NCBI GenBank assembly: GCA_021399445.1
Contig: JAJTUQ010000003.1
Location: 7,688,001-7,752,000 of the forward strand
DNA: 64,000 nucleotides
Source: Xylogone sp. PMI_703
Taxonomy: Eukaryota; Ascomycota; Leotiomycetes
Reading direction: 5' to 3'
Shown here: in pieces, positions 20,501-32,091 of the stretch
How the letters are laid out: every line of letters starts with the position of its first letter
How positions within the stretch are numbered: position 1 is the stretch's first letter
Made by a program: the position numbers and the translations under genes
The notes under the pieces: generated by a model
What the model was told of the DNA's origin: nothing
Seen by the model: the letters and a program-made list of their open reading frames with translations, nothing else
Databases searched by the model: none

Positions 20501-22496
20501 GTATGCCTCCTCTAGGAACCCGTTCCTATTGATGAAAAGATGATCGTCATCTTTCATAGTTGCCTGTCCGAATTGCTTTGCGCGCACAAAGGAATCTTCA
20601 GAAGAGCTCCATATTTCACCCCATGCTTCCGTATATGGTTGCCCCTAAGTGAAATTAGCCACTCAAAAGGAAACGGGATAAGTACGTTTGACGATGTGAA
20701 TTGTTTACAGAGAACCTACCATTAGCTCAGGATGCTTATGCCCAGCGATGAGAATGTACGCTTCATTATATATAACAGTGAGTTCATCTCCCCAGTACAT
20801 TGCTGCCGGGTGTGGACTCCGCATTATAAGATTGTATACTGCACGTAAGTCATAATTCCAATCTGCGATCGGTCCCAGGGGAGTAGCACCCCAGTCGACA
20901 CTTTGAGAGAACTGCACATGTCGAGACATTCCTCCCAGAGGAAGTCGGGTCCAGTCAAGGGGAGGGTCTTCAGATAAATGGGACGGAGTTGAAGTATCGA
21001 TATGGTTAGTGCTATATACACCATTTTGACTTGGAAACACGCGTTGAGCTTCTCCTGGATAAGGTTTGGTGACAATAACTGCGTTACCAAAATAGTCGGA
21101 TGGTTCAATGGGCTCGGAAGTTGTTTTGTTGGGTGAACTGGGCTCTGTAGTAACGGGTTGAAGACGTTCAGTCAAGGCAATAGAAGTAACCTGCCTCTCT
21201 GTTGAGGACAAAGGACCGAAATTTGTTGTTGGTCCAAATCCGGAACTACTGATTATTCTAATCCGTTTGCGCAAGGTAGAACATCTCCAAGTGATGCCTG
21301 CATATAGGAATGAAGGCAGGGGGACATCTAGTGCTTCCTGGTTCCGAACGAAGCTCAACGTCCAGGCCTTGAATTCTGGGAAGTTGTCTGTGACAGCAAT
21401 TCCCGGAGACCCTAGGCTGGCTGTGCCTCTCACCATCTCCAAAAGCGCTTCTTGCGACTGTAGGGATCCATTCGCAAACAAGATCTGAAGCTGACCACCA
21501 GGGCTATAATTGATAGGATTAGATAGGTCTATGATAAAAGTCGGCCTCTCATCCTGTTCTAGGAACTCCAGAATGCCGATGCTAGCTAGAATTTGCATAC
21601 TCGATTGTGTAGTCTTCGAATCAGGATATTCGACCGACTTCCATGTGTTCATTAAGTCTGATGTTTCAGAGGTCCTGGCGGTGTGCAAGAGACTAGCGAC
21701 AGACCCCTCATGTTTCGAGAGATCTGGTTCTTGCAACGTGAGAGATCCATCAACATACTTTGTTGACTTCAGGTCTCTGGATTTCCCTAGCTGTAATTGA
21801 TTTCCATTAAGAAGAAGCAATGGAGAAGTTGCTTCATTTGAACTGTTTGACTGGTTTTCTGAGCCAGGGTTATAAATAGGCCTCTCCTGAGTCTCTCTAT
21901 CTGGCCGTAATCTCTTTGGTGGATGCTCAGCATCTGGACTGACTCCCTTCGCTCCATGAATCTCGTTACAATTCTGACGTTTGGGAGCGTTCCATGAATG
22001 CCGTGAACTTCCCAGTTGAGAACCTCTGATTTCTTGAAGCACTGCAGGAGGGAATTTATCCGCTTGCTTCAGTTGCTCTGCAGATATGGCCTTTGAGTTG
22101 CTTTTGATCCCTAGCAACCCTTCCTTGGTGATGGATGCTTGAGATTTCTGGGTTGTTTCTGAACACACGCTCGGCTGGGAGTTGACTGCAGGCTCAGAAA
22201 TAGGCCCTGGAGCTGAAGAAGCTAAAACATCATCCAGTAGAACGCTCTGGCATGTCTGCAAACCAAGCAATTCATTTTTAGATTCTGGGATAGCTTCAGG
22301 TGTTGACTTCATTAAGCCTGACTGACACTCGTCCCGGCTTTCTTACCTCGTCGTAAGAGATCATGTGCCACCGAAAAGAGCGGAAGGGACTTTGGAGGGT
22401 ACCTCTTAATGGCATAAACTGAAGGGCTTCGCTGATGCCAAATCCACGATCTTCGAGGCACGGCGCTTCATAGAGCTTCCAGACACCAAGATATCT
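17553..22496 (-). CDS. Hybrid histidine kinase (PAS-like/GAF-like sensor, HisKA, HATPase, REC)
   Basis: Rebuilt exons: 22496-22347, 22255-20720, 20644-19645, 19543-18922, 18861-17837, 17781-17714 and 17654-17553, about 1,500 aa in all. The first listed exon starts at an acceptor-like CAG and carries RYLGVWKLYEAPCLEDRGFG and MPLRGTLQSPFRSFRWHM. It lacks an initiator unless the internal ATG at 22415 is used, so an upstream exon is likely. A long disordered region precedes a sensor block (WGATPLGPIADW, YWGDELTVIYNEAYILIAGH), then a GAF-like and a PAS-like segment. The H-box is FIDITSHEMRNPLSAIL, the N-box INLTTNAIKFT, and the G-boxes DTGPGLDD and YGGSGLGLFISRELT. The receiver has ILIVEDNLVNQRVL, phospho-Asp in VLMDLEMPVMDGL, and AVTANARSEQIESAKSAGM|DDVVSKPF. 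This is a cytosolic two-component phosphorelay sensor that would feed Ypd1; the stimulus is unknown. No transmembrane segment is evident. Confidence 0.9.
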
Positions 22497-23467
22497 CTGC
22501 AGCAGTGGGGCTCAATGGAAGCCACACCGTGTTCCTAGATCTGGAAATGAGGGTTAATTGCGGTAAGGCGCTTCCTGGCCCTGTCCCAGTGTCAACAGGG
22601 AGAAGCTACCCCAGGTTTCTTTATTTTGACTTTTAATGATCCCTTCCCGGTCAGATGTATTGCGGTACCGTAGCTGTTGAGACAGGGGCTACAGACTGCA
22701 AAGCATACAGCACGGGAATTTTGCGATCACTTATGCGTTTAGTCTCAGCAACACATTTCAGAGAATGCCATGAGATCACGTGGAGCACGCAGGATGTAGA
22801 TCAAGCGCATGCAGGGAAAAAAAGACTGGGCTACCGGTGTAAAGCGCCCGCGACCAATGGTTGAGACTGATTCTCCTGGAATCAATCGTTGGCGCCATCA
22901 ACTGCTTCATCGGCTGATGACCAAATATGTAGATGAAAGGTCAAACCTGCATTAGATGAAAGAGCGTCTCAGCAAGTAACGGAATCGGGGCCTGGAAAAC
23001 ATGCATGGCCATCACCAACTGGTGCGTCACCTTCATAGCCTTGAAAAAGGCACAAGGAAACTCTCAGTAATGGCACATTAATCAGGTGAGGAATATTGGA
23101 ACATGGAATGCAGCGAGAACTACCGGCCCTGCGACGAATGATTGCAAGGCTGCAAGCGCCGCGTTGATTGGTTCGTCACTTGCAGGTTGGCGGTTATGGG
23201 CGAGATCTGTTTGGTGGCTCTCACCCTCTCGTCCTGGATGTCAGCTCCGAGAGGGGGGAACGGTTCTCTTTATTAGCAACCGCACTTCCCGTCCACGATG
23301 TAAGACCCGACCTTCTCAAGTGCAAATGTCGTTTCGACATTCAATGCGACCGCAGCGCTGTCGATAAAGTCGATCTGGTTTTTGCCTTCGGATACTTTCC
23401 TTCAGTTCCAGAGAACGGCAGCTCGCGACTGGCGAGCGCACCGATCGACAAAGCGCCAACCAGCACG
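22497..23467. other. Upstream region between histidine kinase and MARVEL-like gene
   Basis: No complete gene seen. It may contain the missing first exon of the kinase (minus strand) and the leader of the membrane protein gene at 23468. GC content is higher near 23.2-23.4 kb. Confidence 0.4.
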
Positions 23468-24387
23468 ATGTTCGGTATATACTTCTCAAGAAGATGGAAA
23501 TGGCCTAAGGTACTCATTGCCTTGATGGTACTTGAATTGGCAGGAACAGTAGCTGGGTTGGCGTTGTTCGGTATCGCAAGTCCAAATCTGTACCGCACCA
23601 AGCTTTGGCAGGTTGGTTCAGACCATGGCTTCAACTCAAGTCCAACTCAGGCCCTATACGCATTTGCAAACTATCGACCAGCACCTAAAACTCCCCTTGT
23701 CTGGTCAAGCACGTAAGTAGCAGAATATTCTCAGTACTATCTGACAGTATATTGTGTATCTCGGATACTAATGAGATGTTCCTGATAGTATTACTCAATT
23801 TAATCTGGCCATTTCTGTCTTGTCAATGTTTGTGCTGCTTGTCAAAGCAACCATGTTTGTCCTCCATATTTGGTATCCACTTTTGGGCACTCTCACAAAC
23901 TTAGCCATCACCGTGTTATGGGCTGTGAGCATCTATGGTCAGGCTGGCCCAGACCATTCGGACCCAAATCACCCCGGCAGTGCAGCATGGTATATTAGTA
24001 AAAGCTGTAGCTATGCTAAACCATACGGCTGGGAGAACTATTGTTTACAGGCGAAGGGGGCCTTTGCAACCACGGTGATAATGACGTATGTATTTTGTTC
24101 TTCGATTAGAAACTCGATTTCACTGGTACTAATAGGATTACAGCGCTATCTTCTTCTTCAATATGCTCCTCGGGATTTGGTCTCTCATTCCATCTGCAGC
24201 TGAGCGTGCCGCGAGGAAACTTGATACGGATGACATGCAAATGGACAACTCGCCTGTATCAGAGAATAACAAAGAATGGGAGATGAGGACGCCTGCCGCC
24301 GCTGCCAAGCAGCCATTTACACCGAGGACTCTAGCCTTCCACACACTTGATCGGCAATTGCCATTACGTTCTCAGGCTACAAACTGA
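23468..24387 (+). CDS. Four-transmembrane MARVEL-like membrane protein
   Basis: Exons 23468-23712, 23789-24085 and 24144-24387 (introns GTAAGT..ATAG and GTATGT..ACAG) give 261 aa. Four hydrophobic spans are visible: VLIALMVLELAGTVAGLALF, LAISVLSMFVLLVKATMFVL, YPLLGTLTNLAITVLWAVSI, and AFATTVIMTAIFFFNMLLGI across the last junction. A Cys-containing loop (SKSCSYAKPYGWENYCLQ) lies between spans three and four. The tail is polar, about 70 residues, with Ser/Thr-Pro sites. This topology is typical of fungal MARVEL proteins that are usually annotated as hypothetical, and the function is unknown. The frame would stay open upstream of the ATG, but the sequence there does not look like this family. 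Confidence 0.8.
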
Positions 24388-27300
24388 GCGAGGATAGGAT
24401 GTGGAAACTAGCCTTTCTGTGTATTCCTTTCTGTTTCACTTGAACTGTTCGATACATATTGTTTGGCTGGGACTGGGTATAGGTGATGGTTTCTTGGTAT
24501 TCTTGGGGTTATGGATATGGGTATTCCTTTTTAGGCGCTACCTAAGAGTTGTACATCTTAATTCTCTGTTGAGGCACTGTAGAAATGGATTCATCTATTC
24601 ATGCTCCAGTGCAAGGAGTTTCTTGCTGAAGACATTTCTTGGCCCGCCCTGCCATATATATACACACAAGAGAGACGAGAAGTGGCTCCCTGAAATATCA
24701 TAATGCTGGAGCTAATGCTACTTGCTTGATATGAGTGGCCCAATGTCAGGGAATATATTCGTGGTGCGACTTATCAGGCAAAGGAGCTATGCCACTCGGA
24801 GAATTGGTTCTGCGAAGAACACTGACAATTGCTAGCTTTCTGTCAAGTATTCCCGTGTAACTACATATAATACTCCTGCAGTCTGATCTGAGAGCGCGAA
24901 TTATTCGGATCTCATAACGCTAATTCCGGTGGGTCATCATAGATAAGAAGACTATTCTTTCATAGATAGGGTCTCCGCGTCTTTGGACTCCGGGCATATT
25001 GGTGTTTCAACTAGTAGAGGGCTCGCGTCTTTGGAAATCTTCAAGGCTCAGTATCTCAAACATTAGCTTGGAGCCACAGATAGCTGTCACGACATCCAGC
25101 ATAATCTGGCCGTACTTTAATTAATCCATTTGCTGCGTGTAGTCGCTGAAGAGGATTTGCACACGACACTATGCTTGCCTGCACTTCCTAGGCCATTCTT
25201 CGCTTTGGGTAAGCTTGCCGTTATTCTAAGCAGTAATGAAGAGACGGTTTTCATTCATGCCAGTTTAGATTGACACTGTGACCGGCATAGAACTTGAAGT
25301 TCATGTGTAAATAGATTGTGACCAGCACAATTGCTCTCTGGATTGTTAACTACTAATTCGTACTACAGAAGTATGCAGTGTGCTATAGCATAATAACCTA
25401 GACTGATTGCCAAACAGCTCATCTTCGTCTGCAGGGTTATTTCAGGAGTCGGGTGTGAATCTGAGATTGGGTCCATCTTGTACCATACTCGTACGACCTT
25501 ATGAGATACGTGGATCTGGTGTAAATCTATTGTTGGATCCTGAAATGGACGCCATATGAGAGCAACTGGAATAGGTTTCTGTCGGGCTGCGATTGGGTCA
25601 AGATGGCTAATTGACTGGTACTGGGCTGGCCGGATATTTCAAAGATATACTGTGAGAATGAGACGGGTCGTTTTGCCGTAGCGAAGTAGTAGCCTAGTTG
25701 AAAGCAGATGCCGATTAACTGCAAGCTGGTGCTCAGATCGTTCATATGCTTAGGAGGAAACGTTGATTGCTGTTTTGAGGCTATAATAAAGGAAATGGGG
25801 TTGTCTAATCTCCCCCTAGTCTAACTGATTTCTATTTCTCTCGGTGAGAGTAAGAGGTTATGTATACTGTAAGTGTGAATCTCTTTCCAAGAGAAGGTGG
25901 TCGGCTGTAATAGAAGTATATTCAAACGTTACGGCACCGCGATGGGAGGAGGTAATGTTCCAGAAGGAAGCACGAAAAGAGACGGGCTGATTGCGAATCC
26001 TCATTGTCACCTGGCCGTTACCACTGGTGTAGTCTTTTTTTTTTACCAGGTATTTTACAAACAAGTACAGAAGCAAATTTGTGAAGTCGTATTAGCCATT
26101 AACCAGCACGTCTTGCTTGCCGTCTGCTGGCCAACACGAGTGCGTGCAGCTTCTGCTATTGTGATAGGCATAGCAATCAATGCTGCATCTGATCGGCGTG
26201 CCTATCCTCGCATGTACTGGTGTACTCTCAGGTTTGGCTGCAGTAATTGCCGTATCCCGTATCCTGATAGTACCGTAGTAGTCAATCTGGCGGGGTGGTT
26301 CTCTGTACTGTGTAGAGTCTTGCGAGTCTGCTAGGGACCTGTCCTGCCCGCACTTGTGCTGTGGTTCCGTACCTCTGTGATTAATAAAAATCTCTTCCTA
26401 TGGGACAGGTTCGAAGCGATGGAACAGAGGAGAAATGCGAATCTGCAAAATGCCCTACCCCAATAGCCTACCAGTAAGAGCGACAGGAGAGGAGGGCAAG
26501 ATGGACGCGGCACCCCTCGTAGTCCAACCTCTTTATGTAGTGTAAGTTCTCTTTGTTTCAGTGATAGATGCAGGTCCATCCGTCGGCAGCGAGACTGGAA
26601 GGAAGATCCACAAAAAAAAGTAAAGCAGAGCTAATTAGAGTACGGTGGAACTCCCGTACAGGATACGACCCTCATACCTATCCTGCCTGTGCCTCGAAAC
26701 TCTCTTCTTCGTTGGGGTACGACCGACATCGCCCCCCTGAACCTCACCGCCGAAAGATTTCTCCAAACACCTCGCCATCTCTGAGATTGGTAAATGGATT
26801 AAAAGAGCAGCCATCGACGTCGCTGGGTTGCGGGAGCTTGGTGGTGTGGGGCGGCATTCGAATAACGAGCGATGCAGAAAGGTTCGTCGATGCAGCTTTT
26901 GCTTGGCACGCGAGCTGCAGTTCTTTCTGAACTGTGACCCGGACTGCACTACTGTCTTACCAGTTGCAGAGGTCAAGCCAGGGAAGGACAATATACAAGG
27001 GACGCTGAAAAGTTTATTACTGCCCTATAGTCCACGAGGGATGAGTGTTGTGAATTCTGATACCGTACAACTTCTTTGGTACTTCCCATTACTGTACTGT
27101 GGTACCATCTCCGTACACAATAATCACTTTTGTCCTGTACTGTGGTAGGGATGATAGGTTTGCAGAGACCCGCAGCGGCCGCCATTATTCCCAGGCAGAG
27201 CGGGTCTTTTGACACATAACAAGGTCCCCTATCCGCATACTTGGTCTTCTCCCTTTCAGCAGTGGCCAAACTGCCAGCCATCCTTGAAAGCCTGGAACAT

Positions 27301-30122
27301 GTGGTGATGCACTCCCTCAGAAAATTTCTTTCCTACTGTTCGAAATTTTCGTTGAATGCGATTACGCAGGCCATGTGAGAGGACAAATGACCCAAGCCAA
27401 GCCAAGCCGTAAATTTTTGCGATGCGAGAATCATCAGGGAAGCCGATCACGTAATTTGCCATCTAGTGGAACCCAAAATAGGGTCTGGCAACAGTGTGGA
27501 TAATACTCCGTAAGCTGGGCTGCTGGGGCACGAGGGCAACAACGGTATCACCATTTATCTCTGCTCAGCTCATTTCGTCCGTACCTATATAGCTATGTAT
27601 GGGAAGCTTTTTTGCATTTTTGATAATATTGGCGTCCTTAGTGGGCATCATGGTCTAGAGCAAGAGGCGGCACGGCGACAGAAGTCCAGTGCTGTACCAA
27701 GCATGCTGTGCATTGGGAGTTCCCATAAATAACCCCACGTAGGGCAGGCGTACACGTACAGAATAAACAATCCGGTGCCGGGCATCTTGGTGCGGATGGG
27801 CGATGGGCTGATTACTCCGTACTGTACTACAACTGGGCTTGGATCGCAGACGGGATTACTAGATGATCTTACAGATACGGTGCACTTTGACAGTACACAG
27901 TACACGGTGCGATAACTTACGGGTACAGTATGGAGTTGCTGGTACCGTACTGTTTCCATGGCAATTCCGGTATTTCTTCAGCATGTGAAAAGACGAAGGT
28001 ACTGTGTACTGCCCCTTGCAAAAAATGCAGTAAATGCAACTAGTTTTTAGCACTGTCGAGTGACTGTAGCACTGGCAAAAGAAAAAGTCCCGTGCTGGCG
28101 CCCGGCCAAAGCTTTTGAAGCCGCTGCTCGGCAGTCCCCATCCTATGCACTGCGCTTCGGCACTCGAGCCTCTTCTGATGGAGGCCCTAGGGGCCCATAT
28201 GCTGGCGGGTCCCAGTCTTTTTTGGCTGCCGGCCGCGCCTGGTAAGATTGCCCGGTGGAGACTGGCATTCAGTAGCGCAAGTTAAAATTGATGTCTACTG
28301 GAGAAGGGGAAAAAAAGGAGAGCAAAGAAGGTCAGAAAAGCAGAAGGGCAGGGAGGAAGATTTCCAAACTGGTGCGCGATCCGACTGCGTTGCCCTGGGT
28401 GAGCCAGACTTCCCCAACCTGCGATGGTGGCCCAGATAAGGGGAAATCCAAGCACGGAGGTTGCTGACCGTAATTAACGGAGTAATGCAGAGATAAACAG
28501 CGAGGCAGCATTACACATAATTACGGGTTTCGAGGTAAAACAGAGTGGGTTCGCTGGGTTCGCTGGGTTCGTTGGAATCCAAATAAGATGCGTTATCAGG
28601 ACTTGTGCAGTAGGTACTGGAGTGTATTAGTGCAATGCACCCGACATCGTCTTCTGATGCTGGTTTGTTGGAGCGGCGCCCTTGTTTCCTCATTGTTTCC
28701 TCATGTTACAGCCATTATGATTACAGTACCCGTCGCTGCCAGTCAAGCGAGCGAATCCTCAGGCCGGCACAGCCTGGCTACCTGGGCGCGACCTTTGGCT
28801 GGCTCGAGACTGGCCAGCGCGCCTCTCCAGCGGCGCCCTTTCCCGCCAAACCACCCACCACCAACCACCGTGCCAGAGTCGTCCGCGGGAGCACCAGAGT
28901 TCGAGATGCCCCTCGCAGTTGCAGAAGGGGACTTGAGAGGAGTCGATAGCAGCGCCGGCGGTTGGTGTAGTGTGTCGCATGATCACTGCCGATCGTGCAG
29001 AAGCGTGCAGAGGACGACCGCCAAACGTGCAGCGTGCATTACACAGTACAGCAAACTGTATTGGCGCCCCCTTCTGCTGATGCGCCGCGCTCGCGGGCAA
29101 TGACGCACTGTCGGGCCATACAGCCTCTGGAGCACGTCGGCCTCCAGATACTTCTCTGACCATCCCATACTGCAACGCTTGCTGCTCCTTGCTGCGTGCT
29201 GCTGCTTGCTAAGTACAAAGTACTGTGTCCGGCTTAGCGTCCATATGCTGCCCACCAAACCGCCAAACCACCATCCTTCATATCCTTCATGCTGCCCATC
29301 TTTGGGATTCTCGGGAGGGAGGGGATCTCTCCACAGCACGCCATGTGTATCATCTGCTTCCCAATCTTGGCCGACCACACGGGAAAATCCATGGTTGAGA
29401 GGCAGGAAGACCGGAAGACAGCATGACAGCAAGGCCGCAAGTCATCCAAGACAGCTTCGGCCTGGCACTACCTTTGCGGCAACGAGGTGATCTGCCACTG
29501 GTGGTAGCGCTGTAACGGATTGCTGTAGGTACGGCACTCTAGGACTGTCTTGGTGCCCTCTCTGCCTCTGTGCCTGTTCACTAGCACCAGAGCAGACCGA
29601 CTCGTGGCCAGTAGCCAGAAGTGGTCCTGTCTCTTAAGGTACCGTACCGTGGTGGCCACTGCTGGGCCTGGGTCCTGCTGGTGTTCCCAGTGCATAGGGG
29701 GGGCGTTGGTCCGTTGGTGGTTGCGCGCGAGATACGAGATAGACGAAGACCAACCCCGTTGAGCAGCAAGGTCCCCCCAAGGGTTCAGATAAAACACTTC
29801 GCTGGATTTGCGCCGTTGACCTGAGGAATGAGGAATCAGGAACCACCATGGATTTCCGCGTAATTCCACCCTAATTTACTGGTAAAATTGGTTTGTGCCC
29901 GCAGCCGTTTTACGGCGGTGCTGATCGTGACCTTTTCATTTCGCTAGCGCCAGCCGCCCTGGCCGCTCAGCAATAAAAACATCTCCTGCTCAGGAATTTT
30001 CCTGGACTTTTTCTTCTTGCCCATCCCAGCCTACTATCCTTTTTTCCTCATCTTCTATCTTCATCTTCTATTCATCGAGATACCCCTCTTGTTCTTAACT
30101 CATCCTAATAACCATCGCCATA
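24388..30122. other. 5.7-kb region without a convincing gene
   Basis: Only short, low-quality open frames on either strand. The first 2 kb (to about 26.3 kb) is AT-rich. From about 26.5 kb the base composition becomes GC-richer and GTAC motifs appear repeatedly (near 26636, 27061-27150, 27815-27840, 27890-27960, 29040-29225 and 29637-29650). A 9-bp repeat lies at 28547. The last 200 bases before 30123 are pyrimidine-rich with TCTTC/CATCTTC runs, as in a strong fungal promoter and leader. Possible content is promoter, lncRNA or decayed DNA. Confidence 0.45.
28547..28573 (+). repeat. 9-bp tandem repeat GGGTTCGCT, three copies
   Basis: Two exact copies and a third with one change. The GGTTCG core looks T-loop-like, but no tRNA cloverleaf surrounds it. 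Confidence 0.75.
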
Positions 30123-31365
30123 ATGTCTGAAGTCGAAGCCCAGAAGCCCGTCGAGGAGCCCGTCGCTGCTGCTCCTGCTCCTGAGACCACTGTCCCAACC
30201 GTCGTTGAGCCTGTTGCCGAGACAGCTGCTCCAGTTGAGGACAAGCCAGCTGAGGAGACTCCTGCAACAGAGGCCTCTACTGAAGCACCTGCTGCTGAGG
30301 CTACCACCGAGACTGCCCCGGCTCATGCCAAGGAGACCCCAGTCGACAAGTTGAAGTAAGTGATCCTTGTAAGGCATGATTAGAGTGACTTGTATGCTGA
30401 CCATAATGACTATTAGGCACTTCTTCGGTGGCAAGAAGGACGAGAAGAAGGAGGAAGCCCACGAGGACAAGGAAAAGAAGGGTCGCAAGAGCCGGTCTGT
30501 TAGCCGTAAGCGCAACAGCATCTTTGGAAACCTCTTGGGTGGAAAGAAGGAGGAGACTGCTAAGGAGGAAGGTGCCAAAGAAGAGTCTCCAAAGGAGGAG
30601 ACTCCAGCTGTTCCTGCCTCCGAGGAGGCTGCTCCTGTTGCTGCCCCTGAGGAAACCCCTGCTGTCGAAGCCGCACCAGTTGTTGAGGAGCCCGCCGTTG
30701 CAACTGAAGCTGCTGCTGCTGTTGAACCCTCTACCGAGACGCCTACCGCTGCTGCTACTGAGACCGCAGAGCCAACTCGCCCTGCTGCCAACAAGCGCAC
30801 TAGCATTTTCGGTTCCTTCTCATCCCGCTTTGCTAGCAAAGAGAAGAAGACCGAGGCTGCTGCTCCAGCTGTCCCTGCCAAGGATGCCGAGCCTGTCTCT
30901 GAGGCTGCTCCCGTCATCCCAGCTGTCGAGACTACTGAGCCTCTGGCTGCTGAGAATGCAGAGGCCCCAGCTGCTGCTGCTGCTGAGACTGCGGCCCCAG
31001 AGACCAATGGCGAGACCAAGGCTGCTGAGGCTCCTGCTGTGAAGAGCGAGAAACGCAAGTCTTCTCTCCCATTCGGCTTCGGTTCGAAGAAGGAGAAGTC
31101 CCCAAGCGAGGATGAGGCTGAGAAACCCAAGTCTCCCAAATCTCCCTTCGCTAAGCTCCGTGCTACTGTCAAGGGCAAGTCTCCAAAGACTGAGAAGCCT
31201 GCTGAGGAGCCCAAGGCTGAAGCTGCTCCTGAGGCCAAGACTGAGGAGGCCACCGAAGAGACCCCAGCTGCTGCTGAGGCTGCTCCAGCTACCGAGGAAC
31301 CTGCTGCTGCTGAGCCAGCCGTTGCTGCTCCAGCAAGCACTCCCCAGGTTGCTGCCACTGCTTAA
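30123..31365 (+). CDS. Ala/Glu/Pro-rich disordered protein with repeated basic phosphosite-like motifs
   Basis: Exons 30123-30355 and 30417-31365 (intron GTAAGT..TTAG) encode 393 aa. The protein is almost wholly Ala, Glu, Pro, Lys and Thr. After the junction it reads LK|HFFGGKKDEKKEE. It then repeats a short basic unit three times: KRNSIFGNLLGGKKEE (about residue 109), KRTSIFGSFSSRFASKEKK (about 204) and KRKSSLPFGFGSKKEK (about 290). A last basic block is KSPFAKLRATVKGKSPK. Each unit carries an R-x-S phosphosite context next to a hydrophobic pair, separated by acidic, Ala-rich linkers of about 80 residues. There are no transmembrane or catalytic motifs. Similar proteins are common in filamentous fungi as abundant, uncharacterised products. 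Codon use is strongly biased (GCT, GAG, AAG), suggesting high expression. Function unknown. Confidence 0.85.
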
Positions 31366-32091
31366 ACACATCGATGTTGGTCGAGTTTAACGCTACAGCG
31401 ACACCTTGAAAACCTGAAAACACCATGAGAGCATGAATTCGTTATTCGTCGAGGAAAGAGAAGGATTTCATTAAAATACCCAAGATTGATTGTTTGATTT
31501 TTGATACCACTCTCTTGCATCTCTTTTTCTGTTGAGTTACTCAACACTCACGCTATGGATGGGTTGCATTTCTGCCGCGGATTTGATACCCCTATACCCA
31601 GACTGTCTTTTTGCAATCTGCCACTAGGGCATACCTCTCGAACTTAATAACTAATAAATGTCTCTTACGTCCTTCTCAAACTTTTTGTCCATTTAAAAGT
31701 AATGTGAATGTTTCTTGCAAGCTTCGATGTACGTAGTGGTGGTGTATGCACGTGATTGAACCCACTTTTATGCCCACGTAATGATTTCAAATTGTCTTTG
31801 TAACTTAATTGCATTTTGTAGGAGCAATCGTGACTCAGCGAAGTGTATATTCCAGGGTGTCTCTTTACGGAATGCTAAGGTAGCAAGGATTAAAAGATCC
31901 AACGTTAATGTATGATTCAACCAGCCTTGTACGCCCGCCATGCCAAACCAGACAAATCCTATGCCATTAAATTTCTTTCGTGTATCAAGCAGCACAATTA
32001 TCTCCTTGCAAGCTCAACCCCAGCCTATCCACGAACATTCCCTGACGAACACACCTTTCCATGTAGCTTTACTCTGTTGCACTATGTGATC
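31366..32091. other. Convergent 3' flanks of the Ala/Glu-rich gene and RMD5
   Basis: AT-rich. No gene or notable repeat seen. Confidence 0.45.

Noticed and set aside
22322..22346. 25-nt intron in the histidine kinase
   Set aside because: Too short to be spliced. A longer intron (22346-22256) with a good acceptor restores frame without it.
28547..28573. tRNA T-loop-like GGTTCG
   Set aside because: It is part of a 9-bp tandem repeat. No acceptor or anticodon stems around it.
30105..31358. 417-codon minus-strand open frame
   Set aside because: It is the antisense of the Ala/Glu-rich gene. Its Ser/Ala/Gly-only composition is the mirror of GCT/GAG codons.
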